From contig JAJLRJ010000007.1 in NCBI GenBank assembly GCA_024195265.1, positions 13,583,328 to 13,647,327 on the forward strand: a DNA stretch of 64,000 nt, read 5' to 3'. The position numbers and the translations under genes were made by a program. This stretch comes from Dendrophyllia cribrosa. Lineage: Eukaryota > Cnidaria > Anthozoa > Scleractinia > Dendrophylliidae. The notes beneath the pieces were generated by a model that was not told the origin of the DNA, did not search any database, and saw nothing but the letters and a program-made list of their open reading frames with translations. Positions 11,775 through 20,122 of the stretch are shown in pieces. Each line of letters opens with the position of its first letter. Positions within the stretch are counted from its first letter, which is position 1.

Positions 11775-12376
11775 ATGCAAAGCTGATACAACGAGTGAAT
11801 ATATTTGAAACAATATTTCGGCTGGCCAGACCAGCCTTCTTCAGGTTATAAGATGTTACTAAATTACAAAATGAAAATACAACATTATATAAAGGAAAAT
11901 GTCGCAATACATATTTAAAAAAAGAGGAGGGGCGGAAATGACCTACAAGATAATCAAAACTAAAGATAAGGCTAGTATACGTAAACTACAATTCATCACG
12001 TCTGTTCAACCCACGTGGCTCTAGTGTTTTTGCTCTATCTATTAAATACGACACTCTGGGTTTTCGAATAGAATCCCGTGAATTGTGAATTATTTCTAGT
12101 GGAATAAGTTGCATGTCAGTGTTGGAATGGTTAGAATGAGAAAGAAAGTGTTCAGAGACAGTAGTAGGTTTGGATTTAATGTTAGGTTTGTCAACGGAAC
12201 GTCGATGTTCGTTAAATCTGTCTTTAAGATGTCGCTTAGTTTCACCAATGTATTGTAAATGGCAGCGGTTACATTGTATCATGTAGATTACGTTTTTAGT
12301 GTTACAGGTTATATGTGAAGTGATGGAACGAGTTTCACCTGTGGAATAAAAAGTATAATCTTTAAGACCGTTACAT
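11775..12376 (-). pseudogene. Penelope-like element 3' fragment (GIY-YIG endonuclease end)
   Basis: On the minus strand an open frame from about 12376 to the stop at 11986 encodes the C-terminal part of a PLE protein. It contains NVIYMIQC, then CHLQYIGETKRHLKDRFNEH, the GIY-YIG nuclease core with the Cys pairs usual in PLEs, and ends near GLNRRDEL. PLE proteins join a reverse transcriptase to this nuclease; the reverse transcriptase part is missing here. Bases 11775-11985 are the 3' untranslated part and hold a hammerhead-like motif. The frame has no internal stop, but the copy is 5'-truncated and cannot move by itself. A short direct repeat (accgttacatc, 12367-12393) marks its inner edge. 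Confidence 0.75.
11807..11845 (-). ncRNA. hammerhead-like motif in PLE 3' region
   Basis: On the minus strand: ctgaaga, then ggctgg, a short loop, ccagcc, then gaaa. This follows the order CUGANGA - helix II - GAAA of a hammerhead ribozyme. One extra A stands between the first core part and helix II, and helix I pairing is not clear. PLEs are known to carry such ribozymes; activity here is only inferred. Confidence 0.35.
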
Positions 12377-12646
12377 CACCGTTACATCACCATACTTTTC
12401 TTTTCTTTGGCTCGCAGAACACGAATTGTTTTTCTCTACTTTTACTATAAACGGTGTTATACTCATGAATTATAGCAACTCAACCTAAATTTGATTTAAA
12501 TTTAAATTTTAAGAAGTTTAAAGAAGGGATAGAAGAAAGAAGATGTTTTTTTGGAACACCAAAAGATAGTTGATACCGCCCACGCCCGGGTACCCACGCA
12601 AGAGCACCCCAGGTTGCTGGTGGACTATTTTAATAAATAAGAAGCA

Positions 12647-13252
12647 AAGGACCGCGAACGAAAATGCTGCTGGTAATTACGTAGGATCTGGAACAGATCT
12701 AGTCAGCCAAAAAAAGAGAGACAATCAAAGTATAGAGCAAGGCTGATACTACGTATAGAACATTTAACGCGACAACGACATGACAGAGACCAAACTGAAA
12801 GCCAAAATGCAATCGTGGACAGCTGTTTCGACCTGGTTGGGTCTCGTCAGCACGGTGTACAGCAAAAGGATAGAAAAATCAGCGCAAACGCCAATTCTCT
12901 ACCGAATCGCACGTGACCGGATGGCAACAGATGAGTTCGAATTCAAACGTTTGCCAAGTTGACCCACGTCACAGCGGCGCGTGACCATGAGTCCCAAAAA
13001 AAACAAGTATCAGCGTAGTGTAGTATCAGCCTGCGAATACAGCCGCCTCTCATCGCTCCCGGCCGCTCGAGAGAGCTCTCTCGCGCGAACGCCTCTTGCG
13101 GCCGGGAGCGATGAGAGGCGGCTGTATTCGCAGGCTATGTAGTATCAGCCTTGCTCTATACTTTGGTTGTATCTCTATTTCTGGCTGACTAGATCTGCTC
13201 CAGATCCTCCGTACACCCGCCGGTGACCGGCAGCATTTTCGTTCGCGGTCCT
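12647..13252. mobile_element. foldback element with about 110-bp arms
   Basis: 12647-12753 (aaggaccgcgaacgaaaatg ... gagcaaggctgatactac) is repeated in reverse complement at 13139-13252. The centre holds a separate perfect hairpin (13028-13138). A 60-codon frame at 12780-12962 has no recognisable domain. Confidence 0.75.
13028..13138. mobile_element. short hAT-type hairpin MITE
   Basis: A 39-base arm starting agcctgcgaatacagccgcc is followed about 30 bases later by its exact complement. The 8-base word gtagtatc flanks both sides (13020-13027 and 13139-13146), as expected for a hAT target duplication. A decayed relative may be at 52708-52775. Confidence 0.75.
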
Positions 13253-13746
13253 TGGGACCGTAGATCTTTTCAGATCCGAAATGCTATTTATTTATTTTTT
13301 ACATGGTATTGGCCATGTTTTCGCTAAGGAATGGTTCTGTCTAACCTCACTTTCTTTATCGCGACAACGACATGATATTTCAAATTCTTTGCCTGTATTG
13401 CTTCCGAGAATGGCTTTTTTTAGAATTTTTTTTTTGTTTGGCCGTCTACTTTAATGTGTCCCGTTTTTATTACAGACGCATTTAACGTTTAGACGACTTT
13501 AACGTCTCTAGCATAAAAACGGCCATTCTAATTTTAAATCTTCAATAATTCTTATTTCGCTAAATTTACTAATCCTTTGAGAAAAACTATTTCCTCCCAA
13601 ACATACCCAAAAATCACCAAACAATTTAAAAAACACACCATAACATAGATTCATGAGATGAGCATAGAGTTTTTGGATTGCTTGAAACGTGAACGAGATA
13701 ATCTTCCATTAAAGCCACGTAAAGTGGCGAAAAAATGGCGTTCAGG
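13253..13746. other. no recognisable gene
   Basis: AT-rich spacer between two transposon copies. No exon or repeat structure can be supported. Confidence 0.4.
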
Positions 13747-13754
13747 TTAAGTCC

Positions 13755-14188
13755 CCCGGGAAGAGGGGTACTCTGCAAATTTTTGGGTGGGGGTGTGCCG
13801 CTGAGACTCCGAGACCCTTAACCTATACTAGACCATTTTAGCTGCATTTTGCAACCCTATTCTAGACTAAACACCGAAAAACCCTACCCTATCCTAGACC
13901 AGACCCGTTATTTTCCAGAAACTCGTTCACTATCACAGTTATTAGTTAACAGGGGTCAGTAAAAATGCCGTACTGCCCGCCGTACCGATTTTTAAATGCC
14001 ATTTGCCAGTAAACCTTGTCTAGACTAAATTCTTCACGCAACTGATCAGTTTCGCGGAAAATGATACCCTATTATAGACCAAAAACCGCTGATAACTATA
14101 CCCTATCCCAGACTAAACTGCCTGAAAATCATACCCTTCACAGCGGCACATACCTATATAGCTCATATATGGGAGTACCCCTCCGGGG
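13755..14188. mobile_element. hAT-type MITE, CCCGGGGG family, copy 2
   Basis: The 8-base duplication ttaagtcc is at 13747-13754 and 14189-14196. Ends are cccgggaagaggggtactct and, near the right, gggagtacccctccgggg. The interior repeats a word like ccctattctagaccaaa at irregular intervals (near 13823, 13854, 13885, 14022, 14068 and 14100). No coding capacity. Confidence 0.75.
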
Positions 14189-14230
14189 TTAAGTCCCGCC
14201 TTAAGAAGGACAGTAAAATGTACAAACATT

Positions 14231-14282
14231 CTTACCGTAAAACCAGCCGCCGTACCTCGGTTCAACTCTCACCAGGCACAGT
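14231..14282 (-). other. exon-like block with GTAAGA donor, copy 2
   Basis: It matches 8301-8352 over about 50 bases (taccgtaaaacca, ttcaact, caccaggca). On the minus strand it ends at the same gtaaga donor-like site. It may be part of a dispersed repeat or a duplicated leader exon. Confidence 0.3.
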
Positions 14283-14351
14283 TGTCGCTAAGTGACTGTA
14301 TTTGCAAAGACCACCGTAACAAAGCACTGGATACTGTAATAAAGGATCTAA

Positions 14352-14541
14352 GGGTGCGTTCGATTGGGAAATCCGGATTTCAAAATCTAAATCCGGATTT
14401 CAGATTTCCATTGTTCATGGAAATCCATCGCGGAGAAGGATTTCGGTAATTGGAAATCCGTTTTTGGATTTTGTGTTTTTTTGGGAAATCAGAAATCCGG
14501 ATTTCAAAATCGAAATCCGGATTTCCCAATCGAACGCACCC
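14352..14541. mobile_element. MITE with TAA target duplication
   Basis: Inverted ends gggtgcgttcgattgggaaa and tttcccaatcgaacgcaccc with taa on both sides (14349-14351, 14542-14544). The interior is variants of aaatccggattt. A TWA target suits PIF/Harbinger-type MITEs. A similar ggattccggattccgg-rich stretch near 1085-1145 may be a distant relative. Confidence 0.85.
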
Positions 14542-14640
14542 TAATACATGTTCTAATCAGCTATAAAATATTGAAGCGATTTGATAAAAAAGCAAGGCTG
14601 ATGAACGGTACGAAAAGGACTATAATTGTAAAATATCCAA

Positions 14641-14677
14641 CATTTCGAAAGGCATAGCCTTCCTTCCTTCTTCAGAG
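14641..14677 (-). ncRNA. hammerhead-like motif, possible PLE relic
   Basis: The minus strand reads ctctgaagaaggaag ... ggctatgcctttcgaaatg. This again gives CTGAAGA, a GGC/GCC-closed stem and CGAAA, as in the PLE end at 11807-11845. No PLE coding sequence adjoins it, so this is a weak call. Confidence 0.25.
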
Positions 14678-14861
14678 TCTTACAGCCTAATTACTCGTAC
14701 GGCAAAAAAAAACGTTATAATTTTAAATTTGAAAGGGGGCGGGGGATTAAATATGATACTACAACAGCATAAACTGAAGTGACAAAGAAAATGTAAATAA
14801 CCGTAAATAACGAAGCAAAAGAAATAAGAAAAACATTTAACACGACACCACAGTAAATATA

Positions 14862-15037
14862 CTAGCCTCTTCCAGGCGTTAAGTTTGTGGCGCGCGAAAG
14901 AAAAATCGGGCGCAAGAGAAAAAACGAGAGGAGGCTGGAGAGAGAGGCCTCTCTCCCAGTTTTCCCTCGCGCCGACCCTAAAGTGCCGCGCGCCGCTTTT
15001 CGCTGCTCCCCACAATCTAAACGCCTGGAACAGGCTA
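14862..15037. mobile_element. hAT-type MITE, 28-bp inverted ends
   Basis: The left end tagcctcttccaggcgttaa and the complement of the right end (tagcctgttccaggcgttta) agree at nearly all positions. The 8-base word taaatata flanks both sides (14854-14861, 15038-15045). The GC-rich interior (cgcgcgaaagaaaaatcggg) explains the overlapping open frames on the minus strand, which are not genes. Confidence 0.85.
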
Positions 15038-15045
15038 TAAATATA

Positions 15046-15919
15046 AGTAATGGAAACTGAGAAAAAAAAGACATTGAAACTGGCCAACCACAAGGAAACA
15101 AAGAATTTCAAATTTGGAATATCTGAGCGTTTCGGGACGTTGTATTGATATTCTTCGCATTAACAATGTTTTTATGGGTATTCTTTTCGAATTTAATGCT
15201 TTGGGAATTCATTGTTGTGAAGCTGCTTTGTTGTGATTTTTCACAAGTTTATCGTACTAGAGATAATGACGAAATTCGGGATTTGTGCATTGACATTGGT
15301 ACTAACTAGTTGAATCAACCATTAGGAAAATGCTTCGCACAAAAGAAGGAATGTGAAAACGTTCGGGGAGATGCCAAAGTAGATACCAGTTCCCGCCCGG
15401 TTTGCCCCTGAAAAGAGCAAAAGAATCTTCTGGGGAGGGGGGGGGGGGGGAGGTAAAGTGGCGTCGAAACAGCAACAGAGAAACAGGAAAGCTGAATCCA
15501 ATCCGGCTACTACACAGGACACCCAACATAAGATTAGGATTACGCGAACGCAATAAACGAAAACTCGCAAAACACTTTATTTAGTGTAGTATACATTATT
15601 TATAGTTTTGGGAGTGGTTGCACAATCTACCGAGCACAAGGCTCATGTTTAAAAATACATGATATATAAAAATAGCTATAATATTATCCCTTGAATATTG
15701 GCTAGATGCTTCTCTCTTTCCGAAAATCCAAGCTGACCTTTATATGTCGAACACAAAACTACAATTTTTTTTACTACTCCGAAAACAAAATACGTTAAAT
15801 TTCACGACTCATTTTTAAGATGACAGAAGCCTTTCAAACATATATTCCACGGAAGCGATTCGTTTTGCGCTCATGACTAGTCCCGGCTGAAATATCGTGT
15901 TTCCATGATTATGACCAAG
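15046..15919. other. no recognisable gene
   Basis: A purine-rich stretch with a G run (15433-15450) and AT-rich flanks. The open frames around 15302-15584 have no recognisable domain. Confidence 0.4.
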
Positions 15920-16645
15920 AGCTTGGTTTAAAGTGCACCTAATCCCCAATTTTCTTTTTCTTTTAATCAACTCAATGCACGTTTAAAGCTTGGTTCCCAC
16001 TAGCGACGTAAGCGAAATCGGAATCGTAAGAACCTTACGATCTAGTGGAAATCAAAACGACGGAAGCGGATAGTAAGCGACGGAAGCAGAAGCGGAGTCG
16101 GAAGAAAAAGGAAACCTTCTGATCCTTCCGATTCCGTCGATCTTCTGATTCCGATTGCGACTCCGTTTTTTGATTTCCACTAGAACGTAAGGCTCCTTAC
16201 GCTTCCGACTCCGACTCCGCTTCCGTCGCTAGTGGGAACCAGCCCTAAAAGTCGAATAGTGAAATATTTCGTGTTTTTAACGTCGCGTTAGTGAGTTATA
16301 GAGATTTGAATTTACAAAATGCTAATTAGATGACGTCATATCAAGACTTCCCATTATTTCTACTTCAATTTACAATACGCAGTTCACAGCTTAAGGATAA
16401 TCAATTTAAGAAATACTAATAAAATAATAATAGTCAGTTGATTTGTAAAAAAAATATTACTTGGAGGTAGAAACAAGTGGTTGTATAATAAAGGATTCTT
16501 AATTTGACGTCATCTCATTGACATTTTGTAAATTTAAACCTCTATAATTCACTAACGCAACGTCAAAAACAAGAAATATTTAACTATTCAACTTTTCAAA
16601 TTAGCGAAAAAAACAATTTTGGGGTTAGGTGCACTTTAAGCTTAC
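15920..16645. mobile_element. foldback element interrupted by a smaller MITE
   Basis: Outer arms: taaagtgcacctaatcccca (left) pairs with the right end ggggttaggtgcacttta. Inner pairing continues with aacgtcgcgttagtgagtta against taattcactaacgcaacgtc. The left arm is split by the element at 15988-16245. Removing it restores colinearity with the right arm. Confidence 0.7.
15988..16245. mobile_element. nested MITE, 'ggttcccactagcgacg' ends
   Basis: Left end gcttggttcccactagcgac; complement of the right end ggctggttcccactagcgac. taaa is found on both sides (15984-15987 and 16246-16249). The interior alternates gcttccgactccg and its complements, giving a long imperfect palindrome. Confidence 0.75.
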
Positions 16646-16957
16646 TTTATTATATTGAAATTGGAAGAAACCATCGCTAAAAGTGATAGAAGCAAAGAAA
16701 TATGAACTAATCTGACAAAATAACGGCTAGAAAGGTCAAAATTTCACAAGAATGGCAAGTTTGATTTCTTGACAAGCGGTCAATAGGTCAAATTTTATGA
16801 ACTGTAATCCACTTCAATCCTTGCAATCCTACACATTATCTCAAAACTACTGCTTTTGTTTGCTCTATAGAATCTTTTTATCCAACTAAGTTGAATATTT
16901 GGTGATATTCGGCGATATAACGTGGAAATACGCTAAGCGAAATTTTGCCTTTATGCC
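16646..16957. other. no recognisable gene
   Basis: AT-rich spacer to the left target duplication of the BEL/Pao element. Nothing identified. Confidence 0.4.
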
Positions 16958-16962
16958 GTGAC

Positions 16963-17410
16963 TGTGAAGAACAGTTATTAGTGACATTTGACCCCCACGG
17001 GGGGAGCGCGTGACTTGACCACTCAAGCGGATCGATGTTATGTAACATGTAATATAACTGAGACAAGAACACGTGTGAACTATTTTTAGAAAGAGGACTT
17101 GTGTGCGTGAGAGTTTTGAGGAGATATACGGAATACGGTTCGGTACGGTGCTAAATTATGTGTTGAATCTTTACGGTCGGATTTACGGAGTTTTATACAC
17201 GCATCGGAATTATATGTCACAGAGTATTGTAAATGTTTAGTTGTGTTATGTTCTGTAAACATTGAGATTATTTGGATGATCGTGATTACAAGTGATTTAT
17301 TCAAAGATCAAGAGTTGTGCGGATTGTTGTGTTTATGGAACATCACCATATTTGAGAAACGCTGGGAAAATCATTGGGCTATAAGGTCGGCCTTATAGAT
17401 AATTCTTACA
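16963..17410 (+). repeat. 5' LTR of the BEL/Pao element
   Basis: It begins TGTGAAGAAC and ends AATTCTTACA (TG...CA). It is 448 bases, the same length as the 3' copy, and differs from it only in gtaatata versus ttaatatt near 17051-17058. Confidence 0.95.
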
Positions 17411-17426
17411 TGGTCCTTCGAGCCGG
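17411..17426 (+). promoter_or_regulatory. tRNA primer-binding site
   Basis: tggtccttcgagccgg starts directly after the LTR. TGG complements the CCA tail of a tRNA, and ttcgagcc complements a T-arm-like sequence. The exact primer tRNA was not determined. Confidence 0.75.
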
Positions 17427-17440
17427 ATAATAAATAAATC

Positions 17441-19540
17441 ATGGAGGGATTCAAAAAGAAAAAGCATATTCGAGCGGGACACAAAGCGTACATGAGGAAA
17501 TTGCTGAACGAAGCGAATTTGGTTGTGAAGGAAGAACCAATTCAAGCGGTTATAGATCGACTACAGCGGTTAAAAATCAGTCTCAACGAGCGACTAGGAG
17601 TGATCGGAAAGCTCGATGAAGAGATCTTGGATCTTATAGAGGAAGAGGAAGAGATTGCTCCAGAAATCGAAACGGCAGGGGAGTTTCGCGAAGAAGTTTA
17701 TGGCATGTTAGTGCAAATTGACGGCGGGCTGTTGGCGGGAAAAATGCAAAACACGGCCGGACACGTAAACTCGAATTTCATTTCGCAGCCATCCCCGACA
17801 GTAAAATCATCGAGGCTGCCAAAGCTATCCTTGAAGAAGTTTGGAGGGGACGCCAAGGACTGGCATTCGTTTTGGGACAGCTTTAAGAACGCGGTACACG
17901 AGAATTCAGGGTTATCAAGTATTGAAAGATTTAACTACCTTAAGTCTTTGTTGGAGGGAAGCGCAGCGACAACAATACAAGCATTACCGCTTACCGAGGT
18001 CAATTATCAAGCAGCCGTGGACCTGCTTAATCAGCGGTTTGGAAATAAGCAGGTGATAATAAGCAGCCATATGGATGGTTTGCTCAGCCTACCAGTACTG
18101 ACATACGCCGATTTGAAGACGCTGAGAAAAACCTTCGACAAAATGGAAGCGCATGTGCGGGGTTTGGAGGCTTTAGATGTGCCCACGGAGACTTATGGCA
18201 GTTTGCTCGTACCTGTGTTGATGTCAAAGATCCCTGAAGACATTCGGCTTCTCCTTGGACGGGAAGTAAAAGAAGGCGAATGGAAACTTACCAAAGTGCT
18301 TGATTTATTAAGAGAAGAAATTGAAAACAGAGAAAGGTGTAGTGGCATTCAAGCTCTACGGTCACCCGACAGAAAACAACCTCCGAGCAACAGCGGAAAC
18401 AAACATTATCCAACTGGAGCTGCCTTGCTGGCTGCACCGACTGCAGGACGGGATTACAGAGTCGTTTGTACTTTTTGCAAACAAGATCACCCTACATACA
18501 AGTGTAATATCGTGACGAATGTCGAAGCGCGCAGAGACATCATTCGTCGCGAGGGACGGTGCTTCATTTGTCTTAAAACAAATCACAGGGCCTTTGAATG
18601 CGGAGGGAAAACATGTTTCAAGTGTGAGGGAAGGCATCACACGTCAATTTGTTTTGGAAAGAAGATGGAATCGCGGAACAAGAAATCGGAATCGCCTGGA
18701 TTGCCAAATACAAACAGCGCCGGTGCTCCAAAGGCTAAACAAACCGTCGAACAAGGATGTCAAACGAACACACTGCATGTGGCTTCCAAGGATTCGGTTT
18801 TACTTCAGACGGCTCAAGCTGTTATTAACGGAGAGAGAGTGAGGTTGATTTTCGACTCGGGTAGCCAGAAGAGCTACATTACAGAGGGAATTAAGTCCAA
18901 AGCACAACTCAGGACAGTCGGCTGGGAACCCTTGCTGATAAACGCGTTCGGAAATGCAACAAAAGGTCAACCGGGATCGTATGAATGTGCGCAGTTCACA
19001 GTGGAAAACGGGAAAGGAAGCATGGCGACGGAGATGCGAGCATTTGTTGTGCCCAACATCTGTGCACCGCTCGGGAGTCAGGAGATAAACAGAGCGCAGG
19101 AACAGTTCGAATTTTTACACAATTTGGAGTTGGCCGACGACAACAATGGAGAAGATATTGACATTGATTTGTTGATCGGTGCGGATAACATGTGGAGGTT
19201 CTTTACGGGCGATATCAAGCGGAATGAAGATGGATGCGGGCCCATAGCTAGTGAAACTAACCTGGGATGGGTTTTGTCGGGGCCACTGCGTACCGAGATT
19301 AACGGCGAGGATCGATTGTTGTCAAGTGTAAATTTGGTGGCCACACACGTGCTCAATCTCGTGGCTTTGAAACCAGATACCGGAAATGTTAATGCCGGAA
19401 GTGTGTTCACCGGAAATGAGTCAGCCGGAAGTGTGAATGTGGATGACGAAATGCTGTCACAATTATGGAACTTGGAGTCGATCGGAATCAGGGACAGCGA
19501 AAACTGTGCAGCAGGCATTTCAAAAGAATATCACGTTTGA
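17441..19540 (+). CDS. BEL/Pao gag and aspartic protease
   Basis: A 699-residue frame starting 15 bases after the primer site. Residues about 120-330 hold the DUF1759-type gag core (FGGDAKDWHSFWDSF, then LNQRFGNKQVI). Three CCHC-type zinc knuckles follow at about 342-404 (CTFCKQDHPTYKC, CFICLKTNHRAFEC, CFKCEGRHHTSIC). A retroviral-type aspartic protease site is at about 470 (IFDSGSQKSYI). These parts form the particle, bind RNA and cut the polyprotein. The frame ends with an out-of-frame tail after about residue 685, where homology moves to the next frame at about 19500 inside a short A run. In the family gag and pol are usually one frame, so the stop at 19538 is unexpected. Confidence 0.9.
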   Translation: MEGFKKKKHIRAGHKAYMRKLLNEANLVVKEEPIQAVIDRLQRLKISLNERLGVIGKLDEEILDLIEEEEEIAPEIETAGEFREEVYGMLVQIDGGLLAGKMQNTAGHVNSNFISQPSPTVKSSRLPKLSLKKFGGDAKDWHSFWDSFKNAVHENSGLSSIERFNYLKSLLEGSAATTIQALPLTEVNYQAAVDLLNQRFGNKQVIISSHMDGLLSLPVLTYADLKTLRKTFDKMEAHVRGLEALDVPTETYGSLLVPVLMSKIPEDIRLLLGREVKEGEWKLTKVLDLLREEIENRERCSGIQALRSPDRKQPPSNSGNKHYPTGAALLAAPTAGRDYRVVCTFCKQDHPTYKCNIVTNVEARRDIIRREGRCFICLKTNHRAFECGGKTCFKCEGRHHTSICFGKKMESRNKKSESPGLPNTNSAGAPKAKQTVEQGCQTNTLHVASKDSVLLQTAQAVINGERVRLIFDSGSQKSYITEGIKSKAQLRTVGWEPLLINAFGNATKGQPGSYECAQFTVENGKGSMATEMRAFVVPNICAPLGSQEINRAQEQFEFLHNLELADDNNGEDIDIDLLIGADNMWRFFTGDIKRNEDGCGPIASETNLGWVLSGPLRTEINGEDRLLSSVNLVATHVLNLVALKPDTGNVNAGSVFTGNESAGSVNVDDEMLSQLWNLESIGIRDSENCAAGISKEYHV

Positions 19541-20114
19541 GAAAGGAAGATATCATGTCGTGTTACCGGTGAAAGAAAAACATGAATTGCTGCCTGACAA
19601 CTATGAACTGAGCCTAGCGAGGCCAGATGGTCTGGTAAAACGCCTGAGAAAAGAACCGGAAGTACTAAAGGAGTACGATCACACAATACAGGAACAAGAG
19701 AGCAAAGGAATCATTGAGAAACTAGAGGATTCGGACAGTAACACGGTGCCGGGAGAAGTTCACTATTTACCGCATCAGGCGGTAATTAGGAGGGACGCAG
19801 AGACGACCAAATTAAGGGTTGTTTTTGATGCGAGCTCAAAAGCAAAAGCAAGTTTACCCTCTCTAAATGACTGTATACACACTGGACCGTCTCTGAATTC
19901 AGAGATTTTCGATATTTTGATACGGTTTCGGAGGTTCAAGACAGGTCTCGTCGCGGACATTGAGAAAGCATTTCTCAACATCGCTGTAACAGAGGAACAA
20001 AGGGATCTGATGAGATTTTTGTGGATCGAGAATGCAGATGACGAGGATCCAAAGGTGGAAGTGTATCGTTTCTGCAGAGTTATATTCGGAATGAACTGTT
20101 CCCCGTTTCGCTAA
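19437..20114 (+). CDS. BEL/Pao pol, N-terminal reverse transcriptase part
   Basis: The second frame has its first Met at 19437, but recognisable homology begins only at about 19505 (FQKNITFEKGRYHVVLP). It carries the RT fingers and palm start: RVVFDASSKAK, then VADIEKAFLNIAV with the motif-A Asp, and FGMNCSPF. It stops at 20112 just after SPF, in the middle of the RT domain. The remaining RT resumes in another frame within about ten bases. The break looks like the loss of one base near 20107, beside C and T runs. Alone this piece cannot be active. Confidence 0.85.
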   Translation: MWMTKCCHNYGTWSRSESGTAKTVQQAFQKNITFEKGRYHVVLPVKEKHELLPDNYELSLARPDGLVKRLRKEPEVLKEYDHTIQEQESKGIIEKLEDSDSNTVPGEVHYLPHQAVIRRDAETTKLRVVFDASSKAKASLPSLNDCIHTGPSLNSEIFDILIRFRRFKTGLVADIEKAFLNIAVTEEQRDLMRFLWIENADDEDPKVEVYRFCRVIFGMNCSPFR

Positions 20115-20122
20115 ATGGAACT

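Noticed and set aside
12769..13375. cgcgacaacgacatga occurs twice (12769 and 13360)
   Set aside because: As a target duplication it would cut across the foldback arms. A single 16-base match can occur by chance in 64 kb.
14680..15570. Minus-strand frames up to 143 codons
   Set aside because: They run through a hAT-type MITE and low-complexity sequence, with no domain and no splice context.
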